DNA of 64,000 nt from Flammulina velutipes (lineage: Eukaryota > Basidiomycota > Agaricomycetes > Agaricales > Physalacriaceae), in the NCBI GenBank assembly GCA_011800155.1, contig CM022378.1, forward strand, positions 1,612,001-1,676,000. The letters are read 5' to 3'. The position numbers were made by a program, and so were the translations under genes. Shown here piece by piece: positions 22,700-33,104 of this stretch. The notes under the pieces are model-generated. The model was not told the origin of the DNA, did no database searches, and saw nothing but the letters and a program-made list of their open reading frames with translations. Within the stretch, counting starts at the first letter, position 1; every line of letters begins with the position of its first letter.

Positions 22700-25092
22700 T
22701 TACTGACGTTTCTGTAAGAGCCCAAAGAACTTCCCCTTCTTCCCCTTCTCCTCCACTTGTTGTCTTACTTCATGTTCAATCTCCTCTTCCGTAAGATTCC
22801 CTCCCATTGAATACCATACTACAGCGATCATTCCCAGCACTGCCGACAGTACACATCTTGGACAAAGTTAGAAGGTGTTATCAAGAAATACAAACAATCG
22901 CACCCAAACATCGCACCAATGCCCTTAGGGCGCCATCCAAGTTTCTGGGGATACGGCCCACCACGTAAACCGCTGAGATCAGTCGTCGACGCATGCCCCG
23001 CAGCGTTCCCAGAAACTGGAACGTCCAAAGCCGCACAGTTGTCATACATCTTCTGAGGGACGTTGTTCCTCTCTTGAGCCAGGAGCGGGGCCTCGATGAG
23101 CTGTATGGCTAGTCCGACTTCCAAATGCCATTCGATATGACCTGTAAAAGTAAATGCGATTGTGAGGGACTGGTCAGATAGATAGCGTACAATGCATGAA
23201 CCACACCCCCGGGTTATCTGCCACGATACGCATCGTTGCGGATCCCATGGAAGATATATGGATAGTATCTCGCCGCATCGGGTTCAGCTGACCCTCGTCT
23301 ATGGGCGGATTAAGGGCGGGATCGTCAGAAGTGAAGTCCTCCGCTCGTCCCATGATCCAGAATTTGTGTCCATGTAAATGGCTACATAGAGTCAATCAAT
23401 AACTTTATCGAAGGCAAGGCTCGCACGCACAAAGGATGTTTACCCGCATCGCCATTCTTTACCACGATATCAAGTACGTCCATATGCTCGATCACGAAGC
23501 TATTGGGGCTATACGCCTCTTGGACGGTAGCATTGGAGCCGAGGGTCAAGGCGCTGAACACTGAAGGGACAATTGGGGTATTAAAGGTCACCATATTGAA
23601 CATCGCGTGATTAGTCCCATCGTCCATGGTATCGAAGAGGACTTCAAGCTCGATCGTCTTCGTCACTCGAGGAGGAGTAGATATTTCCATGGGCACCAAC
23701 CCCGTATCGTTGACGAGTGCGTACTCATCGACAAAGCCTAGGTCAGTCGTATCAGCAGAGTTCGAGTAGGTGATGGATGAGGTGACGTCTAAAGATGTTC
23801 GTTGTTAGATATGGATGGATAGTGACAAGGGCGAACGAACTGGGATTGAGTGCTGGTGGCACAGTGTCGAACATATCTGTATCCATATTGGCATGGATAG
23901 CCCAGTTTGCGTTGGTATCGTTACGTGCGGTGACGAGAACAGAATATCGTTGTGCCACAGTCAAGCTGATCAAGTCCACTGGGGACTCTTCGATGTCGGT
24001 CTAAAGGAAAATGTTTAGAATGAAGCCTAGAAACACATGTCATTGTGGCGTACCCCGTCAACCTCGATCTAGGGAACATATATTAGTAAGAGGTTGTGTT
24101 AAACGAATGAGATCTCACAATTCGCATATCATGTCCATCTATCCAGAAGAAGAACATAGCGAATGCGGACGTGTTGACCACCCTCAGACGGTAAGTCTTT
24201 CCCGCCTCAAATGGCAGAGTTGAATTCTCGTTGAAACCAACAGATCCCGTCGTAGTCGAGGTTCCGGATTTTGGGCCAAGATAAGCACCATCTTTAGCAA
24301 AGTAGACTAGGCCAGATTCTATAATGGGACGTCAAAACCTACATGATACTCGTGCTTCAGAGTGAAGCAACTTACCGGGTACTGGCTCGGCACCACCGGG
24401 GTTGGAGATGCTGATGAATTGGTCCAGGAGGACGGCATGCTCGTCGTGATACCAGTCTCCCAAAACCACAGTGAACTCTTCGTCGTAGTCATAAACCTCT
24501 GTCGGAGGGTGTAGTACGACCGGAGCACGTAGTCCGTCAACGTATTGGCCCTACACGAGGGCGTAAGTGGTGTGATGAAGAAGTAAAACAGATGGACCTA
24601 CGTGTGAATGGGCATGCACCCAATACGTTCCCCACTGACCTGATGTATCAACTGGCACAACATAGTCAAAGTTACCACCAGGAGGGATGCCACTAGTGGC
24701 GGTGTTAAGTGATTAGGACGGAGGATATAAATAAGAAGCCCACCATTCCGTTACTCCGATCGCACCATCCATCCACGACGACGAGTTGAAAAACATCCCA
24801 TGGTGATGAAGCGTCGCCGGCTTTTCCAGAGAGTTGGAAACATGCACCAGCAGCGAGTCGTTCGTGGAGACTTCGATGGGAGGTGGCCTAACAACATGCA
24901 AATTATTAGCCGCGCCGAGGTTGATGCGAGAAAAATAGAAAGCACGTACGGCCATGTCCCATTAACACCAATAGCTCGTCGGTCGAACAGACCATCTGGG
25001 TTGACGTTGTCGACGTAAGTTAGGTTCCACCATATTTCGTGAACACCAGCTAACGCTGGAGACACGAGTGCTAGTGCGAGCAAGGCTTCCAT
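22700..25092 (-). CDS. FET3: Fet3-type multicopper ferroxidase
   Basis: Eleven exons on the reverse strand give a complete Fet3. It has a signal peptide ('MEALLALALVSPALAG'), then 'TLHHHGMF', 'WVHAHSHGQYVDGLRAP', 'HPFHLHGHKFW' and 'FMHCHIEWHLEVG', the four copper-binding blocks. A C-terminal transmembrane helix ('VLSAVLGMIAVVWYSMGG') precedes a basic cytosolic tail ending 'FFGLLQKRQ'. The ferroxidase-specific residues correspond: Glu in 'GGAEPVPES' (yeast E185) and Asp in 'GDAGKHPF' (yeast D409). The enzyme oxidises Fe(II) to Fe(III) at the plasma membrane and hands it to Ftr1. It is divergent from FTR1, with starts 491 bp apart. Its last codons are duplicated at about 20700, in the neighbouring tandem repeat. 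Confidence 0.95.
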
Positions 25093-25432
25093 GCTGGTAG
25101 TACCGGAATGAGGGCGAGAAGTACCGTTGGACGTTGAGGGGTTATTGCTGTCTTTTTACGTTGCCTGACTGGATCATGATTGTGCTGAGGACCTTCTAGA
25201 CAGCGTGGAACGGCTGGGAACGGACAGACTGACAGCGCGGGACGAGCGCTATTATTGGAACTGTCAGTCATCAGTGGAACCATTTTCTGTCTTTTTCTTG
25301 CTGTATTCTCCATTGTGGTGCAAATAACGAGCAGAGCGTGCTATAGGTACAAGTTCGCAAGTCCCAGCGGTAGCACGAGTTGGTGGAGAAAGAGCAAGAG
25401 ACGCTGCTCACCGAAGGTTGAACTGAAAAATC

Positions 25433-25469
25433 TTATCTGATACGTTATCTGATTAATTGAATCTTATCA
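25433..25469. promoter_or_regulatory. Cluster of iron-GATA factor sites between FET3 and FTR1
   Basis: Within 37 bp there are two copies of TTATCTGAT (25433-25441 and 25445-25453), i.e. ATCAGATAA on the reverse strand. This fits the ATCWGATAA consensus known for fungal iron-repressor GATA factors (Urbs1/SreA type). A third TTATC lies at 25464-25468. The cluster is about 115-150 bp upstream of FTR1 and about 340 bp from FET3. Repression of both genes under iron sufficiency is inferred. Confidence 0.75.
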
Positions 25470-25583
25470 AGATATTTTTGGCAGACGCCACCTGTTTTGC
25501 TTACGGCCTAGAATCCCTTCTTGCGGACGTAAATACGACAGTTCTTCCGTTGCTTTGGTTCCGACTCGTTCAGTTTCTACCCC

Positions 25584-27200
25584 ATGGCAAAAAACTTGTT
25601 CTCTGTCCCGATTTTCTTCATTGTCTTTCGGGAGACTCTCGAGGCCGCCATCATCGTTTCTGTCCTGCTTGGTCTTACAGAACAAATCGCCCTAACAAAT
25701 ACGCGAAAGGGAAGAAATGAGACTGACGCGAGCGAAGATAACAGCAACGACGATGTACGAGCTACTGAGCTTGAGGACAGCCTCGCCGACCGAAAGAGGC
25801 TGGTAAAGAGGATGCGTATCCAGGTTGGTGTTCTCATCAATTGCGCTCGGAAAAGCTGAACGTTTTATCAAGGTTTTCGCTGGTGCTGGACTAGGCTTAT
25901 TAATCGCACTGGCGATTGGTGCTGCGTACGCCACATTCATTTACACCAACTCTGTTCTCAACTAACATGTCGTCAGATTCATTGCCGTCTGGTTTACAAA
26001 AGCTTCCGACCTCTGGAAAAAGTCCGAGGAAATTTGGGAAGGTCAGTCTGCGGAACGTTAGACAACTTCGCTGTAGTACCTTACACCACTCACAGGTGTC
26101 TTTGAGCTCATAGCGTCGCTCATGATATTTGTCATGGGTATAACCATGCTCAAGATGGATAGAGGTAAGCTTCATTCTACACCAATATTGCCATGTCGCT
26201 CAGACACCTTCCTCTAGCCAAGGCCAAGTGGCGCATCAAGCTCGAACGCGCCTTTGACGGGAAGAGTAAGACACTAATCGCCCGATGACGCGACATTGAA
26301 CTCACCAACATTCCTACCAGAGACACATGGAGGAGGCGAAGCAGGGAAGTGGGTCCTATTCGTCCTTCCTCTCATCACCGTTCTCCGTGAAGGTTAGTCA
26401 ACCACGTCGACATCGTTCATGTACCTGACTATCCAACCAGGAATGGAGGCAGTCGTGTTCGTCGGTGGTGTATCCCTCGGCCAACCAGCCACGTCGATTC
26501 CCATCGCTGCCATTGTCGGTCTCATCGCAGGACTCATCTGCGGCTTCGTCATCTACTCATTTGCCAGTCGCACCAGTAAGTCCAACTTCTCTTCCATCCC
26601 TGACAATCACTTCAACTCCCACTAGCCTTGACCGTCTTCCTCATCGTCATGACCAACCTCCTCCTCCTTATCGGCGCGGGACTCTTCTCACGGGCTGTAG
26701 GAGCCTTTGAAGAGAACGCGTATAATTCTCTTCTCGGGAGCGACGCTGACGATGCGGGCGGTAACGGTCCTGGGTCATATCGCGTCCAAGGCAATGTATG
26801 GCATCTCGACTGCTGCAATCCCAACGACAACATCGGCGGTCAAGGCTGGTCCGTGTTCAATGCTCTCTTCGGCTGGTCAAACAACGGATCTTGTACGCTT
26901 CAGTTCCTTTTCAGTAAGGATTGAAGTACTGACGATCCTTTGCGTAGTGGGCACGATCCTCTCCTACGTGTTCTACTGGATCGCAGCCATCGGTACGTTG
27001 GTGTTCCTCAAGTGGAAAGAGGTAAGTACTCTTTGGAAATTAGTCTATCCATTGCCTGACTCGTTTGGTAGGGCCGCGTCAAGTTCTTCGGTCTCCAGTC
27101 AGCGGCAGCAAAGAGACGAACTGCTCGGAGGGAAGCCACCCATTCAGAGAAAGAAGCCGACGAGAGCTCCAGCCATAGCCCTCATGAACTCCCAAAGTAA
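25584..27200 (+). CDS. FTR1: High-affinity iron permease
   Basis: Ten short exons join to a multi-pass membrane protein. The first helix carries 'FRETLEAAIIVSVLLG' (R-E-x-x-E) and the fourth 'LREGMEAVVFVGG' (REGLE-type), the two iron-translocation motifs of Ftr1. A loop with 'VWHLDCCNPND' and a last helix ('LSYVFYWIAAIGTLVFLKW') follow, then a charged cytosolic tail. One exon boundary splits the REG|MEAV motif. Ftr1 works only in complex with Fet3, with which it shares the upstream promoter. All introns are 45-60 bp and phase closes throughout. The acidic cytosolic loop ('DASEDNSNDDVRATELED') is a plausible regulatory or degradation region. Confidence 0.95.
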
Positions 27201-27278
27201 GATATACGTGTTGAATGCAAATGCAATTCGGGTTCAATATACGAATTCATTACGATCCAATTTCACTACACGAAAATA

Positions 27279-27983
27279 TCAGCCCAACGCTTGCAGAATA
27301 TCAAGTTTCCTTACCTCCACCGACACGACATTCAGCGTGACGCCATAACAATCTTGAGGTTCATATCCCAACGTTTCCTCGTTCCCAGTCACATCAACGT
27401 CATAAACCACGTCGTTCTGACCTCTTTCCTTGTACGAGGGACATAGTGACCAGGCGTCCACACGCTCGTGCACCGCTAGCTGTCCGTCGACAATGGAAAA
27501 CGATGCGCCGGGAGTGACGGGCCATGGGGGATATCTAGATGTAACCCAGCGAAGCTTACGCCGGCTCTCTACTTCGGTCGCATTGGTGATCGATTCGCCG
27601 GAGGCGAGGTTGGCGATAAGCAGTCCATCCAGGAATGAAAGGGTGGGGAAGTCGTTGTATGGGTACGATGCGAATGTCTAGAGAAGGTTAGCCGGATGGG
27701 ACTACGGTTCGAGAAACGTTGACATACGGATGTGACTTGGAAGCTCATGCCAGTCGTCGCACCTGTGGACGTTTAATAAAAAGTTGCTTGTCCTGACGAC
27801 TCTCATACCATTTTGACCAAGAACCAGTGGGACACCCGTCCCGTTTGCGTTCGGGAGTGTTGTGTTGTGGGCGGCAAGGGTGAATTTGGAGAGCGTAGAG
27901 CTCTGTTCAGTTGACATCGTCGATTCTGCCAATACAGAGACCGCGAGAAGAGGAGCTAACAGCAGGGAGAGAAGGGACAGCAT
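27279..27983 (-). CDS. Small secreted protein of unknown function
   Basis: Exons 27983-27809, 27762-27728 and 27677-27279 (reverse strand) give 202 residues. A strong signal peptide ('MLSLLSLLLAPLLAVSVLA') precedes a beta-rich domain: 'FTLAAHNTTLPNANGTGVPL', 'MSFQVTSTFASYPYNDFPTL' and 'VDAWSLCPSYKERG...QDCYGVTLNV', with two cysteines that could pair. Several N-x-T/S sites are present. Similar uncharacterised secreted proteins occur widely in Agaricomycetes (from memory, not searched). The middle exon is only 35 nt. It converges on FTR1, whose stop is 78 bp away. Confidence 0.7.
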
Positions 27984-28607
27984 GGGGCAATGATGTTTCG
28001 TCCGTCGGGTCTTGCTTATAAACAGTTGGTGTCCGTATACGCGGTGATAGCACGCGTCGAAGTTGCTCGTATCGGTGGCGAGCGGCATTTGTGAGCGATT
28101 CAAAGATATCTTAGGTGAATGTCAGTCTTGGCCGTGCCTTCGAATCCTTTGACTCACAGATTGCAGTCAAAGCCGTCAAGACGGTGCGTATTCACACTGT
28201 AATCATACGTTCGACTAGGTTCATTGCGTCGCTGGGGTCGAGATGTCGTCAACAGCGATGAATTCAATCGTCGGCCTCGGTTGTTGTTGTTGGTGTCGTT
28301 GAACAATAACGCTGGTATTGCTGGTGCGGTCGGAGACGGCGTGTTGTCTACTTGTGCAAATGCAATCGGACTATGGTGATGGTAGGAGGACAAGAATGAT
28401 TGTAATTATCGAATTCGACCAAGTGGCACGTGGCTCAGTGTGGCGTCATACTATTCACACATAAAACTGAACATTTTAGATATTCGTCATATATTGTGCC
28501 AATATCATTATGACCTTATGAATATTTACAATGTCGGAGCGCTCGCGTAAGATAAGGATTTTACTTGACTTCGCATTCGCAAGTGCACATACAGTAATAG
28601 GATCACA
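27984..28607. other. Intergenic stretch
   Basis: Promoter side of the secreted-protein gene, then about 500 bp without a supportable gene; the open frame at 28154-28393 (reverse) is low-complexity and has no splice support. Confidence 0.35.
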
Positions 28608-29557
28608 TTATTTGGCAACGTCCCGGGGCAGCGCATCAGTCCTCGGAGAGAACAGATACACACTTTCCCGGACAGCAAGCTCGTAGGATGGTGGGGGGAC
28701 CGTCTCTCCAAATTCCGCATTTCCCTCCACATCATTACGAATTACCGTCACCGCAGTGGCCCCGTCGAATCCGTATCTCGCAAAGGCTGCCCTGAGTCCC
28801 AATGCAACTAGACTTGCTATAAACATAGTAACAAACAAGAAACAAACACTTTGCCATCGGCTACTCTGCCACTGTTTCATGCACCATTGAGATGCTTCAG
28901 TAACTGGGGTATCCTCCCTTTCTTCCGACGGACTAATTACAGCCATGCTGTAGTGGAATCCTTGAGCGCTGCCCCAGGAAGAGACGCACGAAGTCATGAT
29001 AACGTCCTGTAAATCGAAGGAGTAAGTCTTAGGGTAGTGCGAAATAGGCATTTACTCACCTTTTCTCCGTATGTTATAACGATCTGAAGAATCTCAATCG
29101 CACCGAGTAGACAAACTATCACTGCCATGACGGAGAAGAATCGTCTTGTCAGAAAAAGTATGCGGTACGAGAGCAAACCTATCACCTGAAAATGCATGAT
29201 CGGTGAGCTCTACTAGTTGTGTCTTAGAGTTACTGAACTTACTCCGCATGCAATCAGAGCCCCTTGCAGGCAGGCCACGATCGTGGTATGTTTCTTCAGC
29301 ACCGGATAGCCTGAGATTTGCTTTCGGCAGATGAACGTATAGGACAATCTAAGAACGCCCCAGGTAAGAGTCGAGAATCCGATGATCCCTACGGCTGTGG
29401 GAAAGGGCCGCCTTACACGCTCTATGGTAGACGGACGTCCGGGGGAAGGCTGATGGTGGGATGACATTATCAGAAGAGCCATTAGGATGACTGAAATACA
29501 GAAAAACGAAAGATCCGACTTATATACATGAAGCCCTCCGAATTTCCACGCTTCCAA
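28608..29557 (-). CDS. Multi-pass membrane protein, unrecognised
   Basis: Three exons on the reverse strand are joined by GTAAGT...TTTTCAG (about 29196-29250) and GTGAGT...TTTACAG (about 29008-29060). The protein has about five hydrophobic segments ('FFCISVILMALLIM', 'AVGIIGFSTLTWGVLRLSY', 'TTIVACLQGALIACG', 'FFSVMAVIVCLLGAIEILQI', 'VCFLFVTMFIASLVALGLRA') and a cytosolic tail with 'PPPSYE', a PY-type motif that recruits WW-domain ubiquitin ligases of the Rsp5 family. The start is unclear: the first ATG in frame is at 29482 inside the first helix, so an upstream exon is probably missed. No family recognised. Confidence 0.6.
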
Positions 29558-30260
29558 GATAAGCCGACGCGTTCAATACGATCACATGGTCATGATTAGG
29601 GGTAGGGTTCCTGGCGATAGAGGCGTGGTGTACTGCAATAGCCTAAACGGGCAAGCGTAAGGTGTTGAAGAGATGAAGATAAGGTATGAGTCAAGGCCTC
29701 AAGAGATCTGTCGCACCTTGGCGGTCGCTTCGAACCGCTGCTCCCGCAATAGTAATTGTCCGCCACACATTTTGGTAAGTCAGTAGACACTGATACAAGA
29801 GGAGTGTATGTACTGCATTCACTACATGTACATATGTGGAATGATACATAAGATGTGTGAAGAGCCGTCCATGTCTGTCTATGTTTGACCCGCATTGTGA
29901 TCGCGCCTAGAGCCAAGCACGTCACTCATGCTGAGTTGGTCTGGCAAGACGAACGCCTGTCTCCACTTGAGACTTTCCAAACATCCATCACTTACTCAAC
30001 ACTGTCGAAGCGGGACTGTTCTGCCCAACTTTCTGTGGTACCTACGAATCGACCAACTATGCGCCACCTCATCTGATTTGCCTCCGTCCAGACTTGTAAT
30101 AACTCGGGTATTATTTAGATTGAGCGTTCGGCCATTCAGCGTAACGCAATACTAGGCTGGAGTCTTCGAGGTCGTTCACTGGGAAAGTAAGTGATAGTAA
30201 AGTAAAGCGAGGTATACAAAACAATAGCGAATAAACAAAGTACAAATATTCCACGGTCTG
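29558..30260. other. Intergenic stretch
   Basis: About 700 bp between the membrane-protein gene and the 3' end of the F-box gene. Nothing recognisable on either strand. Confidence 0.35.
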
Positions 30261-31845
30261 CTAATAATCAACATCCATCTTATTCGGCCCATACTCAAGC
30301 CACTCATCCTCATCCGGATTGGTAGCATGCCTAAACACGACTCGAGACCACTCGCTCGCATCCAGACACTGAGGAGCCAAACGAAACTCGTCTTTCGCAG
30401 ATCGGGGAAGCGAAAGCTCCATCTCGGGCCACCTCCGCACCTTCTCCGTCCACCGATAACTCAAACATATCTTCACATCTATCGCAGCGGCGTGACTCCC
30501 GGCCGTCATCACAACCTTCTGCACCTCCGGCATCACGACATCATCCTGCGGCCTCCCCGCGAGTGGATAACTCGCTGTCCACAGCAGGTACTTGTCCGGA
30601 TTGTCGAACCGAACCACTTGCACCTTCCGAAGGCGCTGCATGAACTGGAATGGCGCGGGTAGGTGATCCATACCCTCAGCCCCCTTCAAGGGGAACCGTA
30701 TGGGTGCAGGACCAAGCCTCATATTGGCCAGCCTCAAGTCCTTGATTTGTTCGAGGGGAAGGCAGCGCGCGATGCTCTCAAAAGCATCCATCGTGTCCGC
30801 GTGGACCTCTACATCGTGTGGCCAGACGGGGAGGTCCGGGTTGAGGTTCTCGATCTCGAGTTTCTTGAGTGCGGGAACTCGGACGTGGTCAACGAAGACG
30901 ATCAGCTCACAAACTGTCGTGTACAGCAAGGAAAGAGTCTCCAGGTGGGGAAGTTCGACGTCGACAATATCGTCCCCGTCGTCGTCGTACGGCAGTGCTC
31001 CGTTGATTTGGAGCGCTGTGAGGGTATCTTTGCTCATGGCGAGCAGGGAGCACAGTTGGGCCGTCGAAGGTCGCGCTTTCAATGGGATACCAGCAATGGT
31101 AATCGTGGAAAGATTGCGTCCAGGGTATCTCGCCCAGTCGCAGACGGTGCCAAGCAACGACATCTCCCGCAAATTCGGGAACGAGGCAGTGATAGAGTCT
31201 TCTGCCTCCACGAACGGCGTGAGAGCGAGCTGCTCCGAACTGGTATCGGGAGGGAAATTCTCTTCGAATTCCTGTCCGATGGATTTGAAGGGGCATTCGA
31301 TGAACAACGATCGGAGGAGTGGAAAGGAAATGCCGGTGAAAATGTCTGTCAAGATCGCATGATGCAGCCAGGCAGCGCTCTTCGTGTGGAAATGAGCAAC
31401 GCGCTCACGATGGGGCGTTATAAGGGAGGCAAGGAGATTCATGCGGGTATGGAATGCTGAACGTCCGCTTTCAGAGACAGAAATATCGATAGTGATGCTC
31501 AGAGGACGTTGTCGAGAGCGTCGAAGCATGAGAGAAATTCTGGGAAAGATCCTGAAAGGCCTGGGTATCTTAGTTGTACCGCGAACCCGCTGGTAATAGT
31601 TGATGGAATCTTCATCCACGAATATATGTGTCCACAAGGAGGAGTCTGCGATGGCGAGATTTCTCCAACGCTGCGAGACTTGGGAGAGTGCGAAGAGGGT
31701 GGCCACATCTAGGCCTGAAGCTGCGAAAGCGAAAATCATCAAGAGACAATCGTCAATCACAAGCTTTTCGATAAGCGAGGAAATCATGCTGAGAAATGAT
31801 GAGTACATGTCCTAAAAGAACAGGAAGAAATGCATACCTGGCCAT
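30261..31845 (-). CDS. F-box protein, paralogue 1
   Basis: A long exon (31788-30261) plus an 8-nt first exon (31845-31838, ATGGCCAG) separated by a 49-bp intron give 511 residues in closed frame. The N-terminus 'LIEKLVIDDCLLMIFAFAAS...LFALSQVSQRWRNLAIADSSLW' is an F-box, which binds Skp1 in SCF ubiquitin ligases. The rest is an LRR-like succession of 'FPLLRSLFIECPF', 'FPNLREMSLLGTVCDWARYP', 'LPHLETLSLLYTTV' and 'VPALKKLEIENLN', the usual substrate-binding layout. The substrate is unknown. The same 8-nt first exon is found in paralogue 3 (48219) and, with a mutated start, in paralogue 2. Confidence 0.8.
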
Positions 31846-33104
31846 CGCAGGAGTAAGGTAAAGTGAAAGTGGGCGATGGACGAAACGGTGAATCCTTAAA
31901 GGACGCAGCTCGATTGTGCTTTACACAGGCGCGCGCGCGATCGTGCATTGTTCTTGAGGGCCATGTTGATACAATGGACATCGTCTTTTGGTGGCCCAGG
32001 AACATGTGGAGACGAAGAGCCGACGTCCTGGTTATCTTGTAGCGCGTCAATTGGCTGGAACTCAAGTTAGCCGAGTTCTTTGAGATCCCTTTAGATAATT
32101 CTCTTTACCTCTTCAGTGTGTCACCCCTTTTCCCACTTGAGATCAAGCTGACAGCAGGAATTCTTGCGGGGCAGATTATGAGTCGACGTGGTATATCCTG
32201 TATTGGACGAGTACACCTGATTACGTTTAGTGACTCGTAAATCTAAAGGTGCAATGAACAACCCACAAATCACGGCAGAGCCTGTAGCGAAGGTCAACGT
32301 AGATGAAACCATTCGCCGTTGAGAGCGTATTGCGATGCATGTGGGAGGGGGGGATAAACATAGTAAACAATCTTCTCATCCTACGACGCCGATATGAGAA
32401 TAAACACATTTGTAGGACTTGAAGAAAACTCACCAAATGATATTCACCACCCAACCATTCCTCTTCTTGATGTTATCCAAGCCGTAGACTAAGAATTAGA
32501 CTTGGCGGACGAGCCGTACAATTTTTTCTCGGGCCTGCGTCCTGTATTCTCGTAACGGCCAGACAGAGGATTCTTCCATAGGTGTTGAATTGAACGCAAA
32601 TCATGTTGAAGGTCCTTCACAGCCCTTCGTTGGAATATAGCGACGAATTGGAAAGACGACGCGCGCGTTTGCGACCTTAGCACACCTAGGCAGGCCTTAG
32701 CGTTGAATCGTGGTATAGAGAGTTTCAGTATACCTGGCATGACCACCATAGCTCCAGGCTACGCGATTTGAGTGGTGACTTTGCGACATGATGGTAAGAA
32801 GGAAGTTGGGACCCACTGTCATACATGGCAACAAACAAGCCTAATTTGGAAGAGAGAATTTTGGATCTGAGGAATGTTGAGCAATCGTCTATTCAGCTAT
32901 GTAGCCAGGCCAATCTGTGTATTGCCACCCTCAGAATATATCTACCGGTTTCTGATGCTCAAGATCATGTACATACTGAAACCTTGACACAGTGGTAAGT
33001 CTGAATAACGATGAGGTATCATATAAATAGAGGTGGCGGGAGGATAAGATGTATATAAATTTGGACTTACGGCAAAGTGTCCGAGCCCAGCAGGACGGCG
33101 ACCA
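31846..33104. other. Intergenic; right part is DUF6535 3' flank
   Basis: From 31846 to about 32860 no gene can be supported; several short frames are incoherent. From about 32870 to 33104 lies the 3' flank of the DUF6535 gene, duplicated in inverted orientation at 15587-15843. Confidence 0.45.

Noticed and set aside
30663..31460. 265-codon open frame on the + strand
   Set aside because: It is antisense to F-box paralogue 1, whose protein has clear domain structure and paralogues; the + frame has no recognisable sequence.
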